Assembly: GCF_900102365.1 (NCBI RefSeq) | Contig: NZ_FOIN01000004.1 | Location: 61,736-125,735 of the forward strand | Source of the DNA: Thomasclavelia cocleata | Lineage (GTDB): Bacteria > Bacillota_I > Bacilli_A > Erysipelotrichales > Coprobacillaceae | Direction: 5' to 3' | Length of the DNA: 64,000 nt | In this document: in pieces, positions 55,116 to 63,407 of the stretch | How positions within the stretch are numbered: position 1 is the first letter of the stretch | Layout of the letters: each line of letters starts with the position of its first letter | Position numbers and translations under genes: made by a program | The notes under the pieces: generated by a model | Databases searched by the model: none | What the model was told of the DNA's origin: nothing | Seen by the model: only the letters and a program-made list of their open reading frames with translations

Positions 55116-56056
55116 GTAATCTAAAATAACTCGTGGTGTTGGGGTTTTAGATACTAAGAAATTATAGGAAGAATTATCTTCCTAGATTTTAAAACTGTAT
55201 AGGAGAATGAGGGGTTATGATTCTTTTTTTATTTTGTATAATCTTTTTTATTATTAATTGGATATATATGATATGTTATATTATTATTCAGCAAAACATA
55301 ATATACATATTTTAAGATGATTTTTGTCAAGATAACCATTAGAACTGTGTCTTAGTAATTTTATAGCTTTGTTTCTGTTTTTAATAAGACCACTGGATAT
55401 ATATTTTCATTTGTAGGGATAAATGAATTCGCAATCTCATATTTCTATTTTTATAATGTATTACCAAATTTAGTATTTTTCTAACAATCATTAGAGCCTA
55501 AATTATATTTGTTCAGAGAGAAAAAGTGGTTTGCTAGAAATGTATGCAGTGGATCGACCAAAATAGAGAGGCACTAAATGAAATAGTTTTAGCTGTGTTT
55601 AATGAAAATGTATTATACTACGATTATAAAGTTTAAAGAATAATAATGATACTGTAATTAATCAAATGAATAAATTATTAATGTAAAAAAACAGATATTA
55701 GAATTGATATACTAATTGATCTTTTTTAAATAAAAAACAACGAGTTGCTTTTAGAAAATTGTGAAAGTAACAAATATTTTAGATAAGGAGATCTATTATT
55801 ATTAGAAGAATGTTAAATTACAATAATAATAGAAGAAAAATATTTACTATTGTTGAATGGATGATGGAGTAAAATCAAAAGTCATTCTACTGTTAGATGA
55901 ACAAAGGAATTTTGGACCTATTTTTATATTAGAAGAATTTTCATTATTGGAAATGAGATTGTAAAGATATATTTATTTAATATGTTATCCTAATTAAAAA
56001 ATGATATAATAGTACAAAATAAGATTTATTAAAAGAGATTATACAACGGAGGGAAT
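55116..56056. other. Intergenic region with no gene
   Basis: About 940 bases with stops in all frames and no supported element apart from the promoter of the Fic gene, whose -10 may be TATAAT near 56006. An AT-rich relic of lost genes is likely. Confidence 0.4.
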
Positions 56057-56920
56057 ATGCAAAGTTACAATGAAAAATATGATGAATTTAAATATGAAAT
56101 AATAACTGAGACAGAAGATGGAAAACTCAAACAAATATATTGGAATATTGCTTTTGGATTGCAGGAAGTTGATAATTTAAAACCATCTGAATACATGATT
56201 GATTTAGCTATTGAAAATATTCATGGAAAAAAATCTTATAATGATGTTGAAAGTGAAATTAGTGCATATTACGATAAGAAGCCAGAGATAAACAAAAATC
56301 TAAATGAGCAGGAAGCAGATATAGTATCAGTCAGACTAGTTCAACTATTGAGTGATAAATCGTTTAGATTTGATTATAATACTTATCGTATATATCATAA
56401 ATATCTGTTTGATGGTCTTGATATAGGGATTTCAAAGAAATATATAGGTAACTTTAGAGATTATAATATATCCAAATCAGAACCAGTTTTGAACGGTGCT
56501 ACAGTTGCTTATACTAATCATCTTTTAATAAAAGATACTTTAGAATATGATTTTAATGAAGAAAAGTGCTATGACTATTTAAATAAGTCAACTGATGAAA
56601 TTATCTCACACATTGCAACCTTTACATCAAATATTTGGCAGGTTCACCCTTTTGGAGAAGGAAATACTAGAACAACTGCTTTATTTATTCAAAAATACAT
56701 TCAGTATCTTGGTTTAGGAGAAATGAATAATGAGATATTTAAAGATAATTCAAGGTATTTTAGAAATGCTCTTGTTAGAGCAAATTTTCGTGATATAAGC
56801 AAAGGTGTATATGAAGATAACAATTATCTATATAAATTTTTCTCAAATCTTTTAATAGAAACAAATTATGAGTTAAATGAGGAAGAATTATTTATAACTA
56901 AAAATGAAGTTAGTCTATAA
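56057..56920 (+). CDS. Fic-domain protein (FicT/VbhT-like) with N-terminal VbhA-like segment
   Basis: 287 residues. The Fic core (about 90-250) has the active motif HPFGEGNTRTTALF with catalytic H197, identical in layout to VbhT-type AMP-transferring Fic toxins. The flap and SFRFDYNTYRIYHKYLF plus YIGNFRDYNIS are also conserved. The N-terminal 60 residues (KLKQIYWNIAFGLQEVDNLKPSEYMIDLAIENIHGKKSYNDVESEISAYY) resemble the VbhA antitoxin fold fused in cis. The expected S/T-x-x-x-E-G/N inhibitory motif would fall at FGLQEV, so the serine/threonine and the glycine/asparagine are replaced. RBS CGGAGGG. Target unknown. Confidence 0.88.
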   Translation: MQSYNEKYDEFKYEIITETEDGKLKQIYWNIAFGLQEVDNLKPSEYMIDLAIENIHGKKSYNDVESEISAYYDKKPEINKNLNEQEADIVSVRLVQLLSDKSFRFDYNTYRIYHKYLFDGLDIGISKKYIGNFRDYNISKSEPVLNGATVAYTNHLLIKDTLEYDFNEEKCYDYLNKSTDEIISHIATFTSNIWQVHPFGEGNTRTTALFIQKYIQYLGLGEMNNEIFKDNSRYFRNALVRANFRDISKGVYEDNNYLYKFFSNLLIETNYELNEEELFITKNEVSL

Positions 56921-57095
56921 ATGATTAACTTATTTTTTGTATTTAAGAATATATTTATAGAATTGGAAATAACTTGGTTTTTTGATTAAAGAAGAAATTA
57001 TGTTTAACTATAAATATTATTTATCCCAAACAAAAAGAAATTTTAATTAAAAAATCCTATGAATGATTATAAAAATAGTAATTTTCAAAGTATAT

Positions 57096-57124
57096 AAAAA
57101 AGTATATTTTTTATATACTTTTTT
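57096..57124. terminator. Terminator hairpin before intron copy 2
   Basis: AAAAAAGTATA and TATACTTTTTT form an 11-bp stem across an 8-nt loop. The intron's GTATG begins three bases later. It may have served the Fic gene; 56921-57095 holds nothing else. Confidence 0.75.
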
Positions 57125-57126
57125 AT

Positions 57127-58120
57127 GTATGTTGGACATGGCATACATCTAGTTGGTGAAAGTCCAACCACAGGTATTTACTGTCAAGTGTAGTGAACCA
57201 CAAGCTGTTGATAGTGATGTCATGGGTGAAGGAAGTGGTGTAACAAAATCTTCGAGGTTACGAGCAGAAATCTGATGAAGTTAAATGGTGGATAAGGCTG
57301 CATAATAAACTAAAGTCCATAGGGTAAACGTAAAACCAAGACAGTAGATCAGGAACTTGTTGTGAAGATAGAAAAAGATGTATGTCTTAACTCGGGAGGT
57401 CTTATGAACGATGAAGTCCAGTAAACTTTAAAAACAGTGATGGTACCATCGGTCGAAAAAGGTTTATCACAAGAAGTCAGATGAAGTCATATTAGGTAGA
57501 AATACTGAAAGACTAAAACGTTTATAGAGTGCAAATCGCTATAAGTAATGTTTGGATAGTCCGAAAATGAGGATAGCTTGGAACTATGAAGCGTAATCCT
57601 AGATGGTAAAAGTAATGGGGATGTTTCCAAATAGATTTACAAATAGAGGAGGATCAACTGGAGCAGATAAGATGGCTGTGCAAGAAATTGAGAAGTGGTT
57701 TTAACAATATCAGGAAGAATTGATTACCAAAATAATGAACAAACAATATCGATCAATGCCAGTGAAAAGAGTCTACATACCAAAACTAAATGGAAAGAAA
57801 AGACCATTAGGGCTTCTAACGGTAGTAGACCAAGTTATCCAACAAGCTGTATTACAAACACTAACTACTGTTTATGAACCGATCTTTAGTGACCGTAGTT
57901 ATGGGTTTCGTCCAAAAATTGCGATGAATGTAGTTAATTTTACAATATCACCAAAAGTTTTATAGGCATAAAGAAAGGGGACAGACCAGGTTTAGTCACT
58001 CCTCTTGATTACTATCTTAAAAATTTGTGATAGCGATATAAATGTAGAGCTGTATATGAGACTTGTACATACGGTTCAATGGGAGGGGCAATAAATTACT
58101 GAATTTATTCCTCTACTCTA
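57127..58120 (+). mobile_element. Group II intron, copy 2, decayed but with domains V-VI (class C-like)
   Basis: Begins GTATG right after a terminator, aligns with copy 1 through the ribozyme 5' part, contains a ruined RT gene and keeps a domain V-like hairpin (about 58050-58080: AGAGCTGTATATG ... CATACGGTTC) and a domain VI-like arm (about 58081-58115: GAGGGGC ... CCTCTAC). The 3' end is near 58120, not exactly defined. The whole intron is about 1 kb instead of about 1.9 kb, so most of the RT has been deleted. Confidence 0.8.
57650..57965 (+). pseudogene. Reverse transcriptase fragment of intron copy 2
   Basis: Coding-like sequence starting without the N-terminus (GADKMAVQEIEKWF), a TAA at the next codon, then QYQEELITKIMNKQYRSMPVKRVYIPKLNGKKRPLG ... 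YEPIFSDRSYGFRP and a premature end. The N-terminal 25 residues seen in copy 1 are deleted and everything after RT motif 2 is missing. Confidence 0.85.
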
Positions 58121-58322
58121 TTATGGATTCTTATAATGTTTTATATGGTTTTTAAATTATATAATTTCTGTATTTTTCAATGCTATATTAAATATAAATA
58201 AATAAAAAAGTTTCTTATTATAGAAACTTTACTATATTTTGATAACTAGTAAAAAATTATATTGACTTATTATAATTTAATTCAATATAAACTGTTTTTT
58301 AACCAATAAATAAGCATGTAAT

Positions 58323-58357
58323 AAAAAATCTACTAACCATCTATGATGATTAATAGA
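58323..58357 (-). terminator. Terminator of the tRNA-His transcript
   Basis: On the minus strand a 12-bp stem with two wobbles (58346-58357 with 58329-58340) has a 5-nt loop and ends in a T run. Confidence 0.65.
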
Positions 58358-58376
58358 CTAAATTTTTATAAAAAAA

Positions 58377-58453
58377 TGGGGCGGACGATGGGAATCGAAC
58401 CCACGAATGCCAGAGCCACAATCTGGTGTGTTAACCACTTCACCACGTCCGCC
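58377..58453 (-). tRNA. tRNA-His(GTG)
   Basis: The minus strand gives a complete cloverleaf: eight-pair acceptor including the histidine-specific G-1:C73 pair (GGCGGACG with CGTCCGCC), encoded CCA, an anticodon stem CCAGA/TCTGG with loop TTGTGGC (anticodon GTG) and a T-arm with GGTTCGA. Solitary gene with its own terminator. Confidence 0.96.
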
Positions 58454-58567
58454 ACAAGTATCTTGTTAAGAGCTTATTAACTCTCAACGCAATAATGATT
58501 ATATATAATATTTTGATAAATGTAAAGAGAAAATGTAAAAAAAATAAAAAAAACTGGATTTAAGTTT

Positions 58568-58912
58568 TTAGTCTAATAATTCAGATATATCAGTTTCAAA
58601 GTTAATACAACCAGGTTTACTGTAATATGTTGTATATGTTTCGTTAATATTATCATTATCAATAATAGTCATTAAAAATTCATATTCATAGCATAAATCC
58701 ATAATTAAATCCATTCCTTGATATGTGATACTATAAGGAGTGTAATCATCGTTTTCTGTACTAATTTCAAGTTTAGCTCGATCAGGATAAATATCCCAAT
58801 CAATTAGTTTATTATTACTACCCCAATCGATTAAAACAAATGTAATGGGATCAATTATACTATCATCTAATTCATTGTTTGATTTAATTGTAATATATAA
58901 TTTATTGAACAT
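58568..58912 (-). CDS. Hypothetical acidic protein
   Basis: 114 residues, no signal peptide or membrane helix. It is acidic with several short beta segments (FVLIDWGSNNKLIDWDI; AKLEIS; MDLIMDLCYEYEFLMTII) and a C-terminal ISELLD. I do not recognise a family. AAAGGAGA precedes the ATG, and the codon use fits the genome, so it is likely real. Confidence 0.6.
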   Translation of the reverse strand: MFNKLYITIKSNNELDDSIIDPITFVLIDWGSNNKLIDWDIYPDRAKLEISTENDDYTPYSITYQGMDLIMDLCYEYEFLMTIIDNDNINETYTTYYSKPGCINFETDISELLD

Positions 58913-58982
58913 ATTTATTTCTCCTTTTATTTTATAGATTACTATAATAATTGCAAATAATTATGTGATTAATTTGGAATAA

Positions 58983-59750
58983 TTAAGACAATAAAATATC
59001 TTTTAAACACCCAAAAAATTCTCTTATGTAATAATGTAAAGCAGTGTTTAGATTTTCTTTAGCACTATATGTATATGCTGTTAAATTATGCTTATTTGCA
59101 AGTAACTTACTACGATAACAATGAAAACCATTTGTTATAATAGTTACGTTATAATCATCTTTTGTTAGAGAATCGATAATTTTTTTACTGTAAATAATAT
59201 TTTCATTTGTATTAGTACTTTTATTTTCTTCAATAATTAAGTCTTCATTGATTCCTTTTTTAATTAAATATTTTTTCATAGCTTTAGCCTCACTAATATG
59301 TTCACTATTTCCTTGACCTCCACTAACAATAATTACTGTGTTAGGGAATGATTGATGATACGTAAAAGCTGCATCTAATCTGTATTTTAATAGTTGTGAA
59401 GGGGTATTACCATTTAATCGTGATCCTAATACAATAATATAATCACTATCTTTTAAATGGTTATTTACTCTTGTATGGATAATTAGTCCTTCTATTATAA
59501 TAAATAGGGATATTATTATAACAAATATTATTTTTATAAAATAGTTTAATTTAAGAGGCAATTTAGATAATAGACTGATTTTAATCTTTAGTTCAAAATA
59601 ACCATAAGAGATACATATAAATGCAAAAATTGGATAAGCAAGATATGCAGTGATAAAACGTGAATTTAAAGTTACAAGAATAAAATATCCAATTGAGAAA
59701 ATTGATATAAAAATTAAGGTATAATCAAATAATTTATTATTTTCTTTCAT
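58983..59750 (-). CDS. YdcF/SanA-like DUF218 membrane protein
   Basis: 255 residues from the ATG at 59750, chosen because GGGAG lies 6 bases upstream; an in-frame ATG at 59783 has no RBS. Three hydrophobic segments at the N-terminus are followed by a DUF218 domain with the family motifs YIIVLGSRLNG, SQLLKYRLDAAFTYHQ, IIVSGGQG, EAKAMKKYLIKKGI and ITNGFHCYRSKLLA. Members are linked to cell-envelope metabolism and may act on lipid-linked substrates; the reaction is not established. Confidence 0.85.
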   Translation of the reverse strand: MKENNKLFDYTLIFISIFSIGYFILVTLNSRFITAYLAYPIFAFICISYGYFELKIKISLLSKLPLKLNYFIKIIFVIIISLFIIIEGLIIHTRVNNHLKDSDYIIVLGSRLNGNTPSQLLKYRLDAAFTYHQSFPNTVIIVSGGQGNSEHISEAKAMKKYLIKKGINEDLIIEENKSTNTNENIIYSKKIIDSLTKDDYNVTIITNGFHCYRSKLLANKHNLTAYTYSAKENLNTALHYYIREFFGCLKDILLS

Positions 59751-59881
59751 TTTAGCTCTCCCTGTATACTTATATGATAACATATATTTATTTTGATGTT
59801 TCTTAAGAATATTTAAATATAGTAAAAATATTATCCCAATAGTATAATACTTATATAAGATTGTAGTGTGGAGGGATTAAG

Positions 59882-61000
59882 ATGAAAACAAAAAAATTTG
59901 AAAAATTAGGAATTAGCCCTTCTTTATTAGGGTTTGGATGTATGCGTTTTCCTTTAGATGAAAATGGTAATATTGATGAAGTTGAATCTGAAAAAATGCT
60001 TGATAAAGCTATTAATGCAGGAGTGACTTATATTGATACTGCATTTCCCTATCATAATGGGGATAGTGAACCATTTGTTGGAAAAGTATTAAAGAAATAT
60101 AATCGTAAGGATCTTTTTTTAGCAACTAAGTTACCAATTTGGGAAATTTCTAGTAAAGAAGATGCAAAGAAAATCTTTTTAGATCAATTAGAAAGATTAG
60201 GTGTTGATTATGTTGATTTTTATTTATTACATGCATTGGATAAGGAAAAGTGGGATAAAGTAATCAAATATAATATCTTAGATTTATGTCAAGAGCTTAA
60301 GGAAGAAGGTAAAATTTGTTATTTAGGGTTTAGTTTTCATGATGAATATCCTGTTTTTAAAGAAATTTTAGAATATCATGATTGGGATTTTTGTCAATTA
60401 CAGTTAAATTATATGGATATGGATATTCAAGCTGGAATGCAAGGATATTTGTTAACAGAAAAATATAATATTCCTTTAATTGTTATGGAACCTGTTAAAG
60501 GGGGAGCTTTAGCATTATTGCCTGATGATGTAACTGATAAATTTAAAAAATATAATTTTCAAGCAAGTATTTCATCTTGGGCTTTACGGTATGTAGCTAG
60601 TTTGTCTAATGTAAAAGTTGTTTTAAGTGGTATGTCTACATATGATCAAGTTATTGATAATTTAAATACATTTGAAAATTTTGAATACTTAAATGAAGAT
60701 GAACTAGCATTGATTCAAGAAGTGAAGGATACATTAAAATCAAGAACTCAAAATGGCTGTACTGGATGCAGTTATTGTATGCCTTGTCCATTTGGAGTAG
60801 ATATTCCAATGAATTTTAAATATTGGAATAATGCATATGTTTATAAAGAGCATGAAGCATTTAAAGAAAAACTTGAAAATATGGAATCCAAAAAGAAAGC
60901 AAAAAATTGTAGACAGTGTGGTGCTTGTGAAAAAATGTGTCCACAACAGTTATCAATTCGTGAAGATTTAAAACAGGTATGTAATTACATAGATGATTAA
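59882..61000 (+). CDS. Aldo/keto reductase with C-terminal [4Fe-4S] domain
   Basis: 372 residues. An aldo/keto reductase barrel (LGFGCMRFP, YIDTAFPYHNGDSEPFVGKVL with the catalytic tyrosine, FLATKLP, YVDFYLLHAL, GFSFHDEYP) is joined to a ferredoxin-like module with CTGCSYCMPCPFGVDIP and CRQCGACEKMCPQQL, enough cysteines for [4Fe-4S] clusters. Anaerobic gut Firmicutes carry this fusion widely; it probably uses ferredoxin or NAD(P)H to reduce carbonyl compounds. Substrate unknown. RBS GGAGGG. Confidence 0.93.
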   Translation: MKTKKFEKLGISPSLLGFGCMRFPLDENGNIDEVESEKMLDKAINAGVTYIDTAFPYHNGDSEPFVGKVLKKYNRKDLFLATKLPIWEISSKEDAKKIFLDQLERLGVDYVDFYLLHALDKEKWDKVIKYNILDLCQELKEEGKICYLGFSFHDEYPVFKEILEYHDWDFCQLQLNYMDMDIQAGMQGYLLTEKYNIPLIVMEPVKGGALALLPDDVTDKFKKYNFQASISSWALRYVASLSNVKVVLSGMSTYDQVIDNLNTFENFEYLNEDELALIQEVKDTLKSRTQNGCTGCSYCMPCPFGVDIPMNFKYWNNAYVYKEHEAFKEKLENMESKKKAKNCRQCGACEKMCPQQLSIREDLKQVCNYIDD

Positions 61001-61032
61001 TAAAACTAACTTTAAATAGTTAATTTTATTAT
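61001..61032 (+). terminator. AT-rich hairpin after the reductase gene
   Basis: AATAAAACTAACT and AGTTAATTTTATT pair over 12 of 13 positions with a 6-nt loop. With no GC core it would be a weak terminator. Confidence 0.45.
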
Positions 61033-61105
61033 GTCAATATTTGACATATATGGTGATTGGATGATAAAATAATTATAGAGAAATTATCTAAGGGAGGCGA
61101 AATAT

Positions 61106-61981
61106 ATGAACAGTTCAATACAATTTGGTACTGATGTAAAAAAACTCAATCGAATGTTACTTTTATATATATTTTTGGAAACATTAGTTATGTTGATTAT
61201 TGAACCAGTGTTAATGGCATTAAAATTCGGTGAAGATTTAATATTTTTTCTTGCACCTGCTATAACTACTTGTTTTGTAACTTATTATTTAGTTAAAAGA
61301 TATCAAAAAAAGTTTGAATTAACTATTCCATTAAAGATAAGTGATGATTTTAAATTTATACAATATTTAAAATTTGTTGTAATGGCGTTAGGGGCAGCCT
61401 GGTTAACAAGTTTAGTAATAGGATTTATAATGAATTCATTATCTGGAATAGTTATATTTGAAACACCTGATTTTTCTACTAAAGATAATTTTATTGTAAA
61501 TATTTGTTTAATCATTTATGCAGTTATTGTTGCACCAATATCAGAAGAATTAATATTTAGAGGATTGATTTTAGGAAAGCTAAAACAATATGGAGATGTT
61601 TTTGCATCCATCATAGTTTCATTATTATTTGCTTTAATACATGGTAATTTACCTCAATCAATTCCAACATTTATTGTGTCATTATTCTTATGTTGGGTAA
61701 CATTGCAAAGTAATTCTATTATTCCTGCTATTTCAATTCATATGATAAATAATGCTGTTGCTCAATTAGGAGATATTAATAATGAAGTATTTCAATTAGT
61801 AATCAATATATTAATTGTGATAATTATTATTATAGCAGTTGTATTAATTGTTAAAGAGTTTAGGAACAGATCTGAATTTAAACTTCAGTATAGAGTAAAA
61901 GATTATTTTAAAAATGTTTCAGGAATAGTCATCTTGATTTTATCAATTCTTATGATTATTGGATCAATAAAAATAGTTTAA
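61106..61981 (+). CDS. CPBP family intramembrane glutamic endopeptidase
   Basis: 291 residues with about eight hydrophobic segments. The CPBP (Abi) motifs are all there: VAPISEELIFRGLIL (motif 1, the catalytic Glu pair), FALIHGNLPQ (motif 2 histidine) and SIHMINNAVAQ (motif 3 histidine and asparagine). Such proteases trim prenylated or signal-like peptides; in bacteria some serve bacteriocin self-immunity or maturation. No bacteriocin gene is adjacent. GGGAGGCG precedes the ATG. The terminator follows directly. Confidence 0.92.
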   Translation: MNSSIQFGTDVKKLNRMLLLYIFLETLVMLIIEPVLMALKFGEDLIFFLAPAITTCFVTYYLVKRYQKKFELTIPLKISDDFKFIQYLKFVVMALGAAWLTSLVIGFIMNSLSGIVIFETPDFSTKDNFIVNICLIIYAVIVAPISEELIFRGLILGKLKQYGDVFASIIVSLLFALIHGNLPQSIPTFIVSLFLCWVTLQSNSIIPAISIHMINNAVAQLGDINNEVFQLVINILIVIIIIIAVVLIVKEFRNRSEFKLQYRVKDYFKNVSGIVILILSILMIIGSIKIV

Positions 61982-61983
61982 CT

Positions 61984-62007
61984 AAGCCCAATAAAGGGCT
62001 TTTTAAT
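61984..62007 (+). terminator. Terminator of the CPBP protease gene
   Basis: AAGCCC and GGGCTT pair around AATAAA, followed by TTTT. Confidence 0.75.
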
Positions 62008-62161
62008 TGCGGTATTAATGGTATAATACGATAAGGAAGATATGCAGAAAATAGATATTTACAAGATATTTTTTAGATGTTAGGAATTGTTTACATATCT
62101 TAATGTTTAAAATCATGAGTTATTATGTAATAAAATAATTAATAATACGAAGGAGAATACA

Positions 62162-62713
62162 ATGAAAATCATAGCATTTACAGGAGCAGGAATATCAAAA
62201 CAATCTAATATTCCAACTTTTATGGAAAAACCAGATGTAAGAGAAAAATTGTTTAGAAGTTTTGCAAACATTTATCATGAAGAATATAACGAAATCATTA
62301 GACAATTAAAAGCTAATATGAATGGGGCAAAGCCAAATGATGCACATAGTGCATTAGCTGAATACAATATTCCAATTATTACAATGAATATCGATGGTTT
62401 GCATAAATTAGCTGGAAGTGATGCTTTAGAATTGCATGGTAGACTTCCTGAAGATGATGAAATGGATATAGCTTATTCTTTATATAATAAGCCTGTATTA
62501 TATGGTGATCCTGCACCAAACTATCAAAAAGCATATGAAATGGTTTATGATTTAGAACCTAATGATATCTTCATGGTTGTAGGATGTTCATATCATACAG
62601 CTATTGCTTGTGATTTAAGAGAAGTCGCTAAATCAAGAAGGGCAAGAATTATTGAAATACAAGAAGATGCTGCTTTTAATGTTAGGAAAATATTAGAAGA
62701 ATTATTAAAATAG
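62162..62713 (+). CDS. Short SIR2-like (sirtuin-fold) protein without zinc site
   Basis: 183 residues, against about 240 for ordinary bacterial sirtuins. The NAD-binding elements are recognisable: AFTGAGISKQSNIPTF, the catalytic-site TMNIDGLHKLAGS and the histidine in ELHGRL. The CxxC pairs of the zinc module are missing, and the region after the histidine is shortened to DPAPNYQKAYE before VVGCSYHTA. It may still bind NAD or ADP-ribose; deacylase activity is uncertain. AAGGAG lies before the ATG. Confidence 0.78.
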   Translation: MKIIAFTGAGISKQSNIPTFMEKPDVREKLFRSFANIYHEEYNEIIRQLKANMNGAKPNDAHSALAEYNIPIITMNIDGLHKLAGSDALELHGRLPEDDEMDIAYSLYNKPVLYGDPAPNYQKAYEMVYDLEPNDIFMVVGCSYHTAIACDLREVAKSRRARIIEIQEDAAFNVRKILEELLK

Positions 62714-63087
62714 AATGGATTTATTCTAAGGGGCATTTTATGAATCGCCATACGTTATTACAAGAGCATATAAAGATGGAAAATTTTATTAATTGAAGAC
62801 TGTTTAGTTTTTAATCATACTAAATTAGAATTAAAGAAAATTTATTGAAAATATTTATGCAATTATAAAGAATAACTTCTCATAAGAAAAGAAGGTTATA
62901 TTTTTGTAAATGTGATAAAAACTTTCTAGATAAAAAGTGAGAGAGGAATATAAACGGATAATAAAAAAGTAAAATATTGGCATGAAATAAAACTTGGCAT
63001 TCACATACATGAGACTGCCTAAGAAAATCTAGTGAATTTGCTAATTATGATTGGGTTAAGTATATAGAAAAAATAAAAATTAATTAA
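62714..63087. other. Intergenic region before the T-box leader
   Basis: Short coding-like pieces (for example from 62742) run into stops within a few dozen codons and do not match anything I know. A possible relic of a gene that followed the sirtuin-like gene; nothing firm. Confidence 0.35.
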
Positions 63088-63116
63088 TTGACATTTAAAT
63101 AAATAATGAGTATGAT
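63088..63116 (+). promoter_or_regulatory. Consensus sigma-A promoter of the T-box transcript
   Basis: TTGACA at 63088-63093 and TATGAT at 63111-63116 are separated by exactly 17 bases. Confidence 0.85.
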
Positions 63117-63129
63117 AAATACATAGAGT

Positions 63130-63387
63130 AAATACGATGAATTGAAAGAGTAGGCTATGAGTTTAGGCAAAGAGAGTATCGGGGTGGTGTGACGATATCC
63201 AAATGAATAGTTGAATACATCAAGGAGTAGAATGTTGAATCAAGTAGGCATCTCCGGTGACACCCGTTAACGTGTAAGAGTATGAACTATATAGATAGCG
63301 TACTTGATGAGGCTGATAGAGTGATCTATTAGTGAATAAAGGTGGTACCACGAAGATATCTCGTCCTTTGATTAGGACGAGTTTTTT
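63130..63387 (+). promoter_or_regulatory. T-box riboswitch for the DAHP synthase gene
   Basis: The conserved T-box AAAGGTGGTACCACG (63339-63353) binds uncharged tRNA through its UGGN-type bulge, and the terminator CTCGTCCT / AGGACGAG plus TTTTTT (63360-63387) follows. Upstream stem I holds an AGTA box (about 63175) and GAAC followed by TAT at 63288-63290, the expected specifier position. TAT would sense tRNA-Tyr, fitting an aromatic-pathway gene. The specifier is inferred from the GAAC context. Confidence 0.88.
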
Positions 63388-63407
63388 ATTTATAGGAGGA
63401 AATAGAA

